From Thiothrix subterranea (GTDB taxonomy: Bacteria; Pseudomonadota; Gammaproteobacteria; Thiotrichales; Thiotrichaceae), in assembly GCF_030930995.1 (NCBI RefSeq), contig NZ_CP133217.1, forward strand, positions 3,524,001-3,588,000: a stretch of DNA of 64,000 bases, in the 5' to 3' direction. The notes below the pieces were generated by a model. That model saw nothing but the letters and a program-made list of their open reading frames with translations. It was not told the origin of the DNA and did not search any database. The position numbers were made by a program, and so were the translations under genes. Below, in pieces: positions 36,728 to 43,985 of this stretch; within the stretch, counting starts at the first letter, position 1; each line of letters starts with the position of its first letter.

Positions 36728-38866
36728 TTAGTCAGTCACAACACGGATAAAATGATGAGTATCATCAGCGCCACGGCATACCACGATATTGCAATAATGG
36801 AACAGGATGCCACCACCTTGCTCGATATTGCCAACATCACCGCCCACCGCGACAAAGCCCGCCCTTGGCACACCGCAATGACTTGAACCGAGTTTGTCAT
36901 ACGTCGCGGGTTGCAAACTGATGGATTCGTAGTCATCGAGCGTAGAACAGTCATAGTGGCTATCGCTGCCCCATAAGCGGCTAACCGCACGCGGATTGCG
37001 CCCACGGTAAGCGGCTTTGGTTTGCTTTACCAGCAACGAAAGCCAATCAGAGGAAGTGTCGAGAGCAACTTTGGCGGTTAACCCTGCTCCCGCAGCAAGA
37101 ACAGCCACTTTCGCAGCATTCAGAAAATCACTACCCGTACCATCCGCTCCGACATCTGGCGTTTGCAGCGATACATTCGGCAAATCAACATCAATCTCTG
37201 GAAGGCTCATGTCCATATCTGGCGGATTCAGAATCGGCTTGTGTGGATCAATGCCGCTCCAATCCATGCGCGGCGCTTTCACATCAACCGTTGGCAAGTC
37301 AATATCAAATGACGGCACATCCAAGGAAACATCCGGCAAATCAACGTCCGGTACTTTCAGCGATACATCCGGCAAATCAACGTCTGATACTTTCAGCGAT
37401 ACATCCGGCAAATCAACTTCCGGTACTTTCAGCGACATATCCGGCAAATCAACACCGACCTCTGGAAGGTTCATGTCCATATCTGGCGGATTCAGAATCG
37501 GCTTGTGTGGGTCAATGCCGCTCCAATCCATACTCGGCACTTTGACATCAACCGTTGGCAAGTCAATATCAAACGACGGCACATCCAAGGACACATCCGG
37601 CAAATCAACTTCCGGTACTTTCAGCGATACATCCGGCAAATCAACGTCCGGTACTTTCAGCGACATATTCGGCAAATCAACGTCCTGTACTTTCAACAAC
37701 ATATCCGGCAAATCAACACCGACCTCTGGAAGGTTCATGTCCATATCTGGCGGATTCAGAATCGGCTTGTGTGGATCAATGCCGCTCCAATCCATACTCG
37801 GCACTTTGACATCAACCGTTGGCAAGTCAATATCAAACGACGGCACATCCAAGGACACATCAGGCAAATCAACGTCCGGCACATCCAAGGACACATCAGG
37901 CAAATCAACGTCCGGTACTTTCAACAACATATCCGGCAAATCAACACCGACCTCTGGAAGGCTCATGTCCATATCTGGCGGATTCAGAATCGGCTTGTGT
38001 GGATCAATGCCGCTCCAATACATGCGCGGCGCTTTCACATCAATCGTTGGCAAGTCAATATCAAACGACGGCACATCCAAGGACACCTCCGGCAAATCAA
38101 CTTCCGGTACTTTCAACAATACATCCGGCAAATCAACTTCCGGCATTTTCAGCGACATATCCGGCAAATCAACGTCTGGTACTTTCAGCGATACATCCGG
38201 CAAATCAACGTCCGGTACTTTCAGTGATACATTCGGCAAATCAACATCAATCTCTGGAAGGCTCATGTCCATATCTGGCGGATTCAGAATCGGCTTGTGT
38301 GGATCAATGCCGCTCCAATCCATGCGCGGCGCTCTCACATCAACCGTTGGCAAGTCAATATCAAATGACGGCACATCCAAGGAAACATCCGGCAAATCAA
38401 CGTCCGGTACTTTCAACGATACATCCGGCAAATCAACTTCCGGTACTTTCAGCGACATATTCGGCAAATCAACTTCTGGTACTTTCAGCGACATATCCGG
38501 CAGGTCAACATCAATCTCTGGAAGGCTAATATCCATATCTGGCGGATTCAGAATCGGCTTGTGTGGATCAATGCCGCTCCAATCCATGCGCGGCGCTTTT
38601 GGCATTTTCCATGACACATCAGGTACATCCACATTAGTATCTAACTTAGAACGAGCGGCGGCTACAGCACCCACGGCGGCGGCAGTACCACCCAACACTG
38701 TCGCCACCACCGGCACATTCACCCGTGCAGGAACATCTTCATAAAGTGGGATCGCCGCATTCTCAGCAGGACGGCAGAACAATGATTTCAGAAAACGGCC
38801 AATACCGTACCCCAGCAAAAAAGCAACCAGCAGCCAGAGCAATGCCTGTAACAAAAACATTGTCAT
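36728..38866 (-). CDS. Membrane-anchored protein of nested 12-residue repeats (AHNAK/periaxin-like pattern)
   Basis: A 712-residue protein, no family recognised. An N-terminal membrane helix (about 4-28) is followed by a short linker and then about 500 residues built from the 12-residue unit VDLPDVSLKVPD and close variants. Six longer blocks begin with DWSGIDPHKPILNPPDMD. A conserved non-repetitive C-terminal domain (about 575-712) contains four Cys and the stretch GRNPRAVSRLWG. Alternating hydrophobic and Asp/Pro positions suggest an extended or beta-solenoid-like rod. The nearest look-alikes I know are eukaryotic AHNAK and periaxin repeats, a resemblance of pattern only. It follows a microprotein and a BON-OmpA gene in one operon. 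Confidence 0.85.
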   Translation of the reverse strand: MTMFLLQALLWLLVAFLLGYGIGRFLKSLFCRPAENAAIPLYEDVPARVNVPVVATVLGGTAAAVGAVAAARSKLDTNVDVPDVSWKMPKAPRMDWSGIDPHKPILNPPDMDISLPEIDVDLPDMSLKVPEVDLPNMSLKVPEVDLPDVSLKVPDVDLPDVSLDVPSFDIDLPTVDVRAPRMDWSGIDPHKPILNPPDMDMSLPEIDVDLPNVSLKVPDVDLPDVSLKVPDVDLPDMSLKMPEVDLPDVLLKVPEVDLPEVSLDVPSFDIDLPTIDVKAPRMYWSGIDPHKPILNPPDMDMSLPEVGVDLPDMLLKVPDVDLPDVSLDVPDVDLPDVSLDVPSFDIDLPTVDVKVPSMDWSGIDPHKPILNPPDMDMNLPEVGVDLPDMLLKVQDVDLPNMSLKVPDVDLPDVSLKVPEVDLPDVSLDVPSFDIDLPTVDVKVPSMDWSGIDPHKPILNPPDMDMNLPEVGVDLPDMSLKVPEVDLPDVSLKVSDVDLPDVSLKVPDVDLPDVSLDVPSFDIDLPTVDVKAPRMDWSGIDPHKPILNPPDMDMSLPEIDVDLPNVSLQTPDVGADGTGSDFLNAAKVAVLAAGAGLTAKVALDTSSDWLSLLVKQTKAAYRGRNPRAVSRLWGSDSHYDCSTLDDYESISLQPATYDKLGSSHCGVPRAGFVAVGGDVGNIEQGGGILFHYCNIVVCRGADDTHHFIRVVTD
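37150..38610. repeat. Nested tandem repeat: 36-bp units inside 228/264/300-bp super-repeats
   Basis: The string GGCGGATTCAGAATCGGCTT occurs at 37221, 37485, 37749, 37977, 38277 and 38541. Spacings are 264, 264, 228, 300 and 264 bp, so each block differs from 264 bp by exactly one 36-bp unit. The 36-bp unit contains ACATCCGGCAAATCAACGTC and variants and encodes 12 residues. This is an in-frame array that grows and shrinks by whole units. Confidence 0.95.
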
Positions 38867-38869
38867 GAT

Positions 38870-38968
38870 TTAATCCTCTTTCCCTGAGCGTGAAAACCAA
38901 CCCATTACCAGACCGAAAACAAACGTCAGTAAGAGCCACATGAATAATTCTGAAAATAAATACATCAT
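38870..38968 (-). CDS. 32-residue single-pass membrane microprotein
   Basis: A short frame starting at ATG 38968 with a strong AAGGAG site and ending in TAA at 38870-38872. The product starts MMYLFSELFMWLLLTFVFGL, has one hydrophobic helix (about residues 5-24) and ends with the charged tail SRSGKED. It fits exactly between the BON-OmpA gene (11-base gap) and the repeat-protein gene (3-base gap). It is therefore almost certainly translated. It resembles the N-terminal anchor of the repeat protein in size and position, so it may be a helix partner of that anchor. Confidence 0.75.
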   Translation of the reverse strand: MMYLFSELFMWLLLTFVFGLVMGWFSRSGKED

Positions 38969-38979
38969 AACGATCTCCT

Positions 38980-39864
38980 TCACTCAGGGTTGATGTCAAA
39001 AGTAATTCGACGATTCTGGGAACGCCCCGCCTCACTATCGTTGGAGGCAATCGGCTTGCTTTCACCATATCCAGCGCTTTTGATTAAAGTACTATCAACA
39101 CCTTTTTTGACGAGATAATCTTTCACCGCATCGGCACGCTGTGTGCTCAGGTTCTGATTGTAAGCATCATTCCCAACGTTATCGGTATGCCCACTTACCT
39201 GAATGCCCCGACCGGCGATCACATCCTTACAATCAGCTATAATTCCGGTAAGGGAGTCCAGCAATGCCAAACTATCCCGCTTAATGGCAGACTTATTGGT
39301 TTCAAATAAAATGGTTTTGCCAGTCATGGCATCATTTAATTGCTGTTGACAATTCATGACAGCTTGTTGTTCCGGCGCAGGCGCAGCTTCAGCAGGAGGA
39401 ATCGCCTGCTCGATTGGGGCTTGCGCTGTTTGATCAGCAGGAGAAGCCGCTGGCTCGGCAGGGGCTTGTGCTGTTTGATCAGTAATACCCACATCTGGTT
39501 CTTGCAGCGGCGTAGAAGCCGTAGCAGGCGCGGTTTTCGGGGTTATTGCCACTTCCACCATATTCTGCACATCACGTACCCCGTACACACCTTGGACAAT
39601 TTTAAGAGCCGCGTCCTGATCCTGCTTTGATGCAGCCATGCCGTTAAGCTGTACGTCGCGTCCACGCTGATCAAGATTCACCGTTGCCCAATCCATACCA
39701 GCCGCATTTAATGCCGCTGTACTTCGCGTCGTTAAATCCGTTTCAACTGCTCCCTGACGCGCTCCCGTCATCAGGAAAAACAACAGGGGTAAACCCAGTA
39801 ATGTCAGCAACCACCACCACATTGCGGGCAGTGCACCGCAACAGCACGCGCTATTTTTGTCCAT
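38980..39864 (-). CDS. BON-OmpA domain protein
   Basis: A 294-residue inner-membrane-anchored protein: one transmembrane helix (about 17-33) after a Cys-rich start (SACCCGALP), a BON-like lipid- or PG-proximal domain (about 45-105) and a Pro/Ala/Gln linker (about 110-170). The C-terminal OmpA peptidoglycan-binding domain has VSGHTDNVGNDAYNQNLS, RADAVKDYLVKKGVD and NRRITFDI. I start at ATG 39864, with AAGGA seven bases upstream. First gene of the operon with the microprotein and the repeat protein. It may tether that assembly to the cell wall. Confidence 0.87.
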   Translation of the reverse strand: MDKNSACCCGALPAMWWWLLTLLGLPLLFFLMTGARQGAVETDLTTRSTAALNAAGMDWATVNLDQRGRDVQLNGMAASKQDQDAALKIVQGVYGVRDVQNMVEVAITPKTAPATASTPLQEPDVGITDQTAQAPAEPAASPADQTAQAPIEQAIPPAEAAPAPEQQAVMNCQQQLNDAMTGKTILFETNKSAIKRDSLALLDSLTGIIADCKDVIAGRGIQVSGHTDNVGNDAYNQNLSTQRADAVKDYLVKKGVDSTLIKSAGYGESKPIASNDSEAGRSQNRRITFDINPE

Positions 39865-39979
39865 CACACTATCCTTTGGTTATCATTAACAAAATATCCA
39901 GTATGTAGTGTAGTAGCATCAATTATAGAAAAATTTTAAAAATGCTTATCGGACGAATAATTTTCTCGTACAGCGAATA

Positions 39980-40003
39980 CCCCCCATGACGCAGCATGAG
40001 GGG
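39980..40003 (-). terminator. Hairpin downstream of small exported protein 1
   Basis: Stem CCCCTCATG / CATGGGGGG on the minus strand with one G-U pair, 25 bases after the stop at 40029. The same stem core follows the paralogous gene at 48002, where it is followed by a T run. Here the T run is missing, so termination may be weak. Confidence 0.45.
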
Positions 40004-40028
40004 CAGTAGCAAAGGGCTGTAAGGAAAA

Positions 40029-40631
40029 TTAACCGCCTAATTGCTCTTCAGCCGTGACGGTCAGCATGACTTCGCTGTTGTAGATGCCAGACTGATCAGA
40101 CGCATCTGCAATACCTTTGGAAAACAAACTGATAGTCGCCTTACCTGTCTTGTCGCCAGTCATAACACGCCCCATGGTTCCGTAAGGGGAAGTTGCATCA
40201 GAGGTGTCCGCTACCAGCGCCTTAGCTTCACCTACGGCGGCTTCGCCTTTGCCCCAAGTGTTACTATTCTGTACAGACTCATAGTCAGACAAGGCAACAC
40301 CAAAGCTAGTATCCAGCACGTCATAGTTTTTATCGACCAATTTGCCGTTGGCATCCACGTCCTGCTTAATAAACTGAGGGTATTTCAGGTCGGAGCCTGC
40401 ATCATCCTTGGATGTGCCGCTGAAGGAATATTTGAAAGCGTTGTTGCTATTAACAGTCCAAGCCACATTAATCGCTTCACCCGCTGCGGCGGTGGCTGGG
40501 TCAGCCGGGCTGTCCACACTAATCGTCTGGTCAACTTCAACAGATTGTTTAATGGTGTCGCTTTCAGCCGCGAAGCCGGTAGCAGAAACAGCGAACAGTG
40601 CGATAGTCAGAGCGATTTGTTGGAATTTCAT
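40029..40631 (-). CDS. Small exported protein 1 (pilin-like candidate subunit)
   Basis: A 200-residue exported protein of no family I recognise. Signal peptide 1-22 (ending GFAA). The mature part has no Cys and is rich in short beta strands, Asp, Ser, Thr and Gly. Landmarks are VAWTVNSNNAFKYSFSGTSK, SDYESVQ and YGTMGRVMTGDKTG, and the ending SGIYNSEVMLTVTAEEQ, which looks like a fimbrial-type edge strand. It is close to identical with the protein at 48002 and related to the one at 47202. AAGGAGA precedes the ATG. A sigma-54 promoter lies about 80 bp upstream. A structural fibre subunit is my inference. Confidence 0.8.
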   Translation of the reverse strand: MKFQQIALTIALFAVSATGFAAESDTIKQSVEVDQTISVDSPADPATAAAGEAINVAWTVNSNNAFKYSFSGTSKDDAGSDLKYPQFIKQDVDANGKLVDKNYDVLDTSFGVALSDYESVQNSNTWGKGEAAVGEAKALVADTSDATSPYGTMGRVMTGDKTGKATISLFSKGIADASDQSGIYNSEVMLTVTAEEQLGG

Positions 40632-40711
40632 GATGTAGTCTCCTTGTAGATTAATTTTAATATTGATTTCTATTATTGAGCAGACTGTGTTTGCTGCTCT
40701 TGTTGGGGATA

Positions 40712-40729
40712 TTGCAGGCACTGTGCCAA
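40712..40729 (-). promoter_or_regulatory. Sigma-54 promoter of small exported protein 1
   Basis: On the minus strand TTGGCACAGTGCCTGCAA fits the -24/-12 consensus TGGCAC-N5-TTGCA, with GG and GC correctly ten bases apart. The predicted transcript starts near 40702, about 70 bp before the ATG. A sigma-54 activator gene is divergent and adjacent. Confidence 0.85.
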
Positions 40730-40802
40730 CTGAATCAGTAATTTTAATTTAAAATAAAATCAATAACTTAATTATTTTATTGCTTGTAAGCGAGAGGCGG
40801 CT

Positions 40803-40818
40803 TTGTAGATTCCGAACA
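40803..40818. promoter_or_regulatory. Putative upstream activator site 1
   Basis: TTGTAGATTCCGAACA lies 75 bp upstream of the -24 element. A nearly matching sequence occurs 76 bp upstream of the -24 element of the paralogous gene (48777). The stretch between each pair is very A+T-rich, as expected for bending by IHF. It is a candidate site for the sigma-54 activator at 40952. Confidence 0.45.
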
Positions 40819-40951
40819 GTTTCAGGGTTGGATTTAACCAAAGCATGTTGGATTTCTCCAATCGCCGAATACAGCTTGTCGTAAAGCGGCTGTGCCTAGC
40901 CATGCTTTAAATTATGATGGGGAACAAGCGCTTAACAGGAATAACACCATA

Positions 40952-42358
40952 ATGGCTGAGCAAACTGCACTGATTGTTGATGGCGACCCCGCCTTCCGTG
41001 AACGGCTGGAATTAACGCTGTTACGCATGGGTTTGAATACCCTGAGCTGCGGTTATGTGCAGGAGGCACTCGGCAATATCAGCAAACACCAGCCAACATT
41101 CTGTTTAACAGAATGGGAATTGCCTGACGGCGGAGGGCTGGATGTCATTGGATTTGCCCGCGCACATTGCCCTGTCATGCCCGTCGTGGTAGTAACTGGC
41201 AAAGCCAGTGTTGAAGCTGCCGCCACCGCCTTCAAAGCCGGGGCAACCGATTTTGTTGCCAAACCGCTGGAATTGCCCAAATTACGCGAATTGCTCCAGA
41301 ATTTGACCCAACGTCAGAATGGGAAAGCCGCTTCAGCACCAACGCCGTCAACCGTTGCAGGCAATGCTGCCAATGATAAGATTCTGGGCAATTCCCCCGC
41401 GATGCAGCAGCTCAAAGCCACTATCGGCAAGTTGGCGCGTAGTCAGGCGCCGGTCTATATCCACGGCGAATCGGGCAGCGGTAAGGAATTGGTGGCACAT
41501 CAAATTCACCTGCAAGGCGCACGCGGCAAGAGAATGTTCGTACCGGTCAACTGCGGGGCGATTCCTGAAAATCTGATGGAAAGTGAATTTTTTGGTCACA
41601 AAAAAGGCAGCTTCACCGGGGCTGTCACCGACAAGCAGGGATTGTTCCAAGCGGCTCATCAAGGCACGTTGTTTCTGGATGAAGTCGCGGATTTGCCCCT
41701 GAACATGCAAGTCAAACTGTTGCGGGCTATTCAGGAAGGTGCCGTAAAGCCAGTCGGTGGGCTGGAAGAAATGCCGGTGGATGTGCGTATTCTCAGCGCC
41801 ACCCACAAGCCTCTGGAACAGGAAGTAGCCAGCGGGCGCTTCCGGCAAGATTTGTATTACCGCCTGAATGTGATCACATTGGACGTGCCGCCCTTACGCG
41901 AACGGCAAGGTGATCTGGAATTGCTGGTAGATTTTTTTCTGCAAAAAATAGCCAATCGCTGGCAAATGCCAGTGATAAAACTCGCGCCGGATGCATTCGC
42001 AACTTTGCAGGCATACCACTTCCCCGGCAATGTGCGTGAGCTGGAAAATATTCTGGAACGGGCTTGTACGTTGTGTGATGACAATCTCATTCGGCAGCGT
42101 GATTTGCACTTGCGACCTGCCCAGTTTGAAGCGGCGGTTACCATTAGCCAAACACCCGTCACGCAGCCGGTGCTGGTAGATGAAACTATCCCGGATGATG
42201 TCTGGAACCCTGAAGATGCCGATGCCGAAAAGGATCTGGTGCATCGGGCGCTGGAATATACGCGCTGGAATCGGACACGCGCCGCACATATTCTGGGCAT
42301 GACATTCCGGCAATTGACTTACCGAATTCAAAAATACGGGCTGGATGAAAACCAATAA
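40952..42358 (+). CDS. PilR-like sigma-54-dependent response regulator with Asp-to-Glu receiver
   Basis: Transcription activator of 468 residues: receiver (about 1-115), AAA+ domain (about 145-375) and Fis-type helix-turn-helix (about 425-468). The AAA+ domain has Walker A GESGSGKE, the sigma-54 loop GSFTGA, Walker B GTLFLDEVADLP and arginine-finger region FRQDLYYRLNV. The ending RAAHILGMTFRQLTYRIQKY is close to PilR. The receiver has CLTEWELPDGG where phosphoacceptor Asp54 should be, so residue 54 is Glu. ATG 40952 is preferred; a GTG at 40892 also fits the frame. It is convergent with the secretin operon (3 bases apart) and divergent from the sigma-54-controlled small gene. Confidence 0.92.
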   Translation: MAEQTALIVDGDPAFRERLELTLLRMGLNTLSCGYVQEALGNISKHQPTFCLTEWELPDGGGLDVIGFARAHCPVMPVVVVTGKASVEAAATAFKAGATDFVAKPLELPKLRELLQNLTQRQNGKAASAPTPSTVAGNAANDKILGNSPAMQQLKATIGKLARSQAPVYIHGESGSGKELVAHQIHLQGARGKRMFVPVNCGAIPENLMESEFFGHKKGSFTGAVTDKQGLFQAAHQGTLFLDEVADLPLNMQVKLLRAIQEGAVKPVGGLEEMPVDVRILSATHKPLEQEVASGRFRQDLYYRLNVITLDVPPLRERQGDLELLVDFFLQKIANRWQMPVIKLAPDAFATLQAYHFPGNVRELENILERACTLCDDNLIRQRDLHLRPAQFEAAVTISQTPVTQPVLVDETIPDDVWNPEDADAEKDLVHRALEYTRWNRTRAAHILGMTFRQLTYRIQKYGLDENQ

Positions 42359-42361
42359 GGC

Positions 42362-43516
42362 TTAGTGGATGGTGATCGCGTAAACATGCTTGCGCTGGTA
42401 TTTACCCGCGAGTGTCACGTAGATTTCTGCGGTCAGCGGTTGGTGTTGGTATTCGGCAAACCCCGGAAATTCCAAGCTAAACGTAGCCTCCTGCTGAGGC
42501 AAAATAACCGGCTGTGTCTTCAGCATTTTGCCGCGTATCACGGGCTTGTCTTTGCTGTTTCTGAGCTGCAAGTCGATGTCGGCAGCAAACGGTAATGCAT
42601 CCTGATTGCTGAGCGCCACATCCAACCACAGGGTATCATCTACCCGTCGAAACGTGGCAGCGGCTATCCGGTAATCGGGCAGAGTCTGGCTCTGGCGGGT
42701 AAAGACGAACACATCCGCACCGATCTGGGTGGAACGCTCCCCTTCCTGCTTGATTTGCTCCAAGCTCAGGACAAAATAACGGTGCTGCTTGCTTGGAATA
42801 ATGTGCAAATCGCTTTGCTCCCCCGCCGCCAAAGTTTTGGTATCAGTCTGAAACTCCTGGGTATTCAGCGGTTGGCGGTTGCGGAGGCTGCCGTCTTCAT
42901 CAAATTCAAGTTGGTAAAAGTTGTACTGGAGTTGTACCGGAAATTCATGCCGGTTGCATACCCGAATCGCGGGATAGCTGGCAAATTCAGACCAATACAA
43001 ACCGCCACTGGCATCTGCCATGTCCTGCCCGTTTGGATTCTGACAGACAGCAGTGGTTGTTTTTTCCTTCACTGATGCAACAGCCGCGTTGGTTTGCACT
43101 TTTAACAAGATCGGCGCTTGGTCACTATCGCCCCACAGACGAGCGCGTAATTCTTTGCCATCCATTGCCACGTCGGAATGGGCGCTAATACCCAGCACAA
43201 TCGGCTGCGCTTCATGAAAATTCAGGATTAAATAGGGTGTTTCGAGGGATAACGTAACTTTCTTGACCCGATCAATACTGACTTCCAGACGGATGGAATT
43301 GTCCCATACTTCGGCTGTGACGGGGCGCAGTTTGTAAACAACTTGTGCGGTATCCGCCTCTGGCAATAAGGTGATATTGATGGGTTGCCCATTCAGATCC
43401 AGCTTGGCAATATCCGGGGTGGCAGCAACTGCCGCCCACCCGCTGACGGGTAGCAGGGCTGTCAGCAGCCATAGCAGGTAAACGCACCATTTATTCAATT
43501 TTGGTAAATCCGCCAT
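42362..43516 (-). CDS. Exported protein of the secretin locus, unknown
   Basis: Last gene of the operon, about 384 residues. The hydrophobic segment WCVYLLWLLTALLPVSGWA is a signal peptide or anchor. The mature part looks all-beta, starting with an AMIN-like stretch around VWDNSIRLEVSIDRVKKVTL and continuing with Ig-like modules (LWLDVALSNQDALPF). Two Cys lie about 30 residues apart (AVCQNP, RVCNRH). The start is uncertain: ATG 43516 overlaps the upstream lipoprotein gene by 26 bases, while TTG 43498 would put the signal peptide at the N-terminus. No family recognised. A periplasmic adaptor or chaperone for the neighbouring secretin and subunits is a reasonable guess. Confidence 0.7.
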   Translation of the reverse strand: MADLPKLNKWCVYLLWLLTALLPVSGWAAVAATPDIAKLDLNGQPINITLLPEADTAQVVYKLRPVTAEVWDNSIRLEVSIDRVKKVTLSLETPYLILNFHEAQPIVLGISAHSDVAMDGKELRARLWGDSDQAPILLKVQTNAAVASVKEKTTTAVCQNPNGQDMADASGGLYWSEFASYPAIRVCNRHEFPVQLQYNFYQLEFDEDGSLRNRQPLNTQEFQTDTKTLAAGEQSDLHIIPSKQHRYFVLSLEQIKQEGERSTQIGADVFVFTRQSQTLPDYRIAAATFRRVDDTLWLDVALSNQDALPFAADIDLQLRNSKDKPVIRGKMLKTQPVILPQQEATFSLEFPGFAEYQHQPLTAEIYVTLAGKYQRKHVYAITIH

Positions 43517-43982
43517 TGTCATCCGCCGCCGGTTTATCAGCAGCTTTATCGGCTGCTTTATCGTTAGAGGTAGCACTTTCCGCGAAGCTGGCCTCAGGCG
43601 CGGCGGCTTTGGTGGAAGCGGGGCGGTCTTTGCTGGATGATGATAAGGCTTTTTTGGTTTTGCTTTCCAGATCATCCATATCCGCGATCAGTTTGTCGAG
43701 TTTCTTGCTGTTTTCTTTGGCTAAAGCCAAGGCTTCGCTGGCAATGTCACGACTGACGTTAGCGGTGCGCAAGGAGTCTGTCAGCCCTTTAACCAAAGCC
43801 TCTTCCAGCCCCTTCATGCTGCCATCCATCTGGCTGATGCGGTTCTGGTACTGTCGGTCGATCGACATTTCCTTTTGCATCATGATTTGGGTCATCGCGT
43901 TGTCCTGTTTGATATTGCCATCGCTGCAAGCGCCCAGCAGCAACAAAATCGGGATAAACAATAGGTGGCTTATTTTATTCAT
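43491..43982 (-). CDS. Small lipoprotein of the secretin locus
   Basis: A 163-residue lipoprotein with lipobox LLGAC (Cys about 19). The mature part is a helical coiled coil (about 28-115), followed by a disordered Ala/Lys/Asp-rich tail containing KAADKAADKPAADD. It starts 3 bases after the secretin gene ends. Size, lipidation and position resemble pilotins, small lipoproteins that target or stabilise secretins. That role is inferred from context and not from similarity. Confidence 0.72.
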   Translation of the reverse strand: MNKISHLLFIPILLLLGACSDGNIKQDNAMTQIMMQKEMSIDRQYQNRISQMDGSMKGLEEALVKGLTDSLRTANVSRDIASEALALAKENSKKLDKLIADMDDLESKTKKALSSSSKDRPASTKAAAPEASFAESATSNDKAADKAADKPAADDNGGFTKIE

Positions 43983-43985
43983 GGG

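Noticed and set aside
37150-38610. Possible CRISPR array (36-bp repeats).
   Set aside because: Units are contiguous with no spacers, vary in sequence, stay in codon phase and lie inside a protein gene. No cas genes are present.
37017-38744. A 575-codon open frame and several 80-240-codon frames on the plus strand across the repeat gene.
   Set aside because: They are by-products of a stop-free 36-bp unit repeated in phase. The minus-strand frame has the membrane anchor, the operon position and a sensible C-terminal domain.
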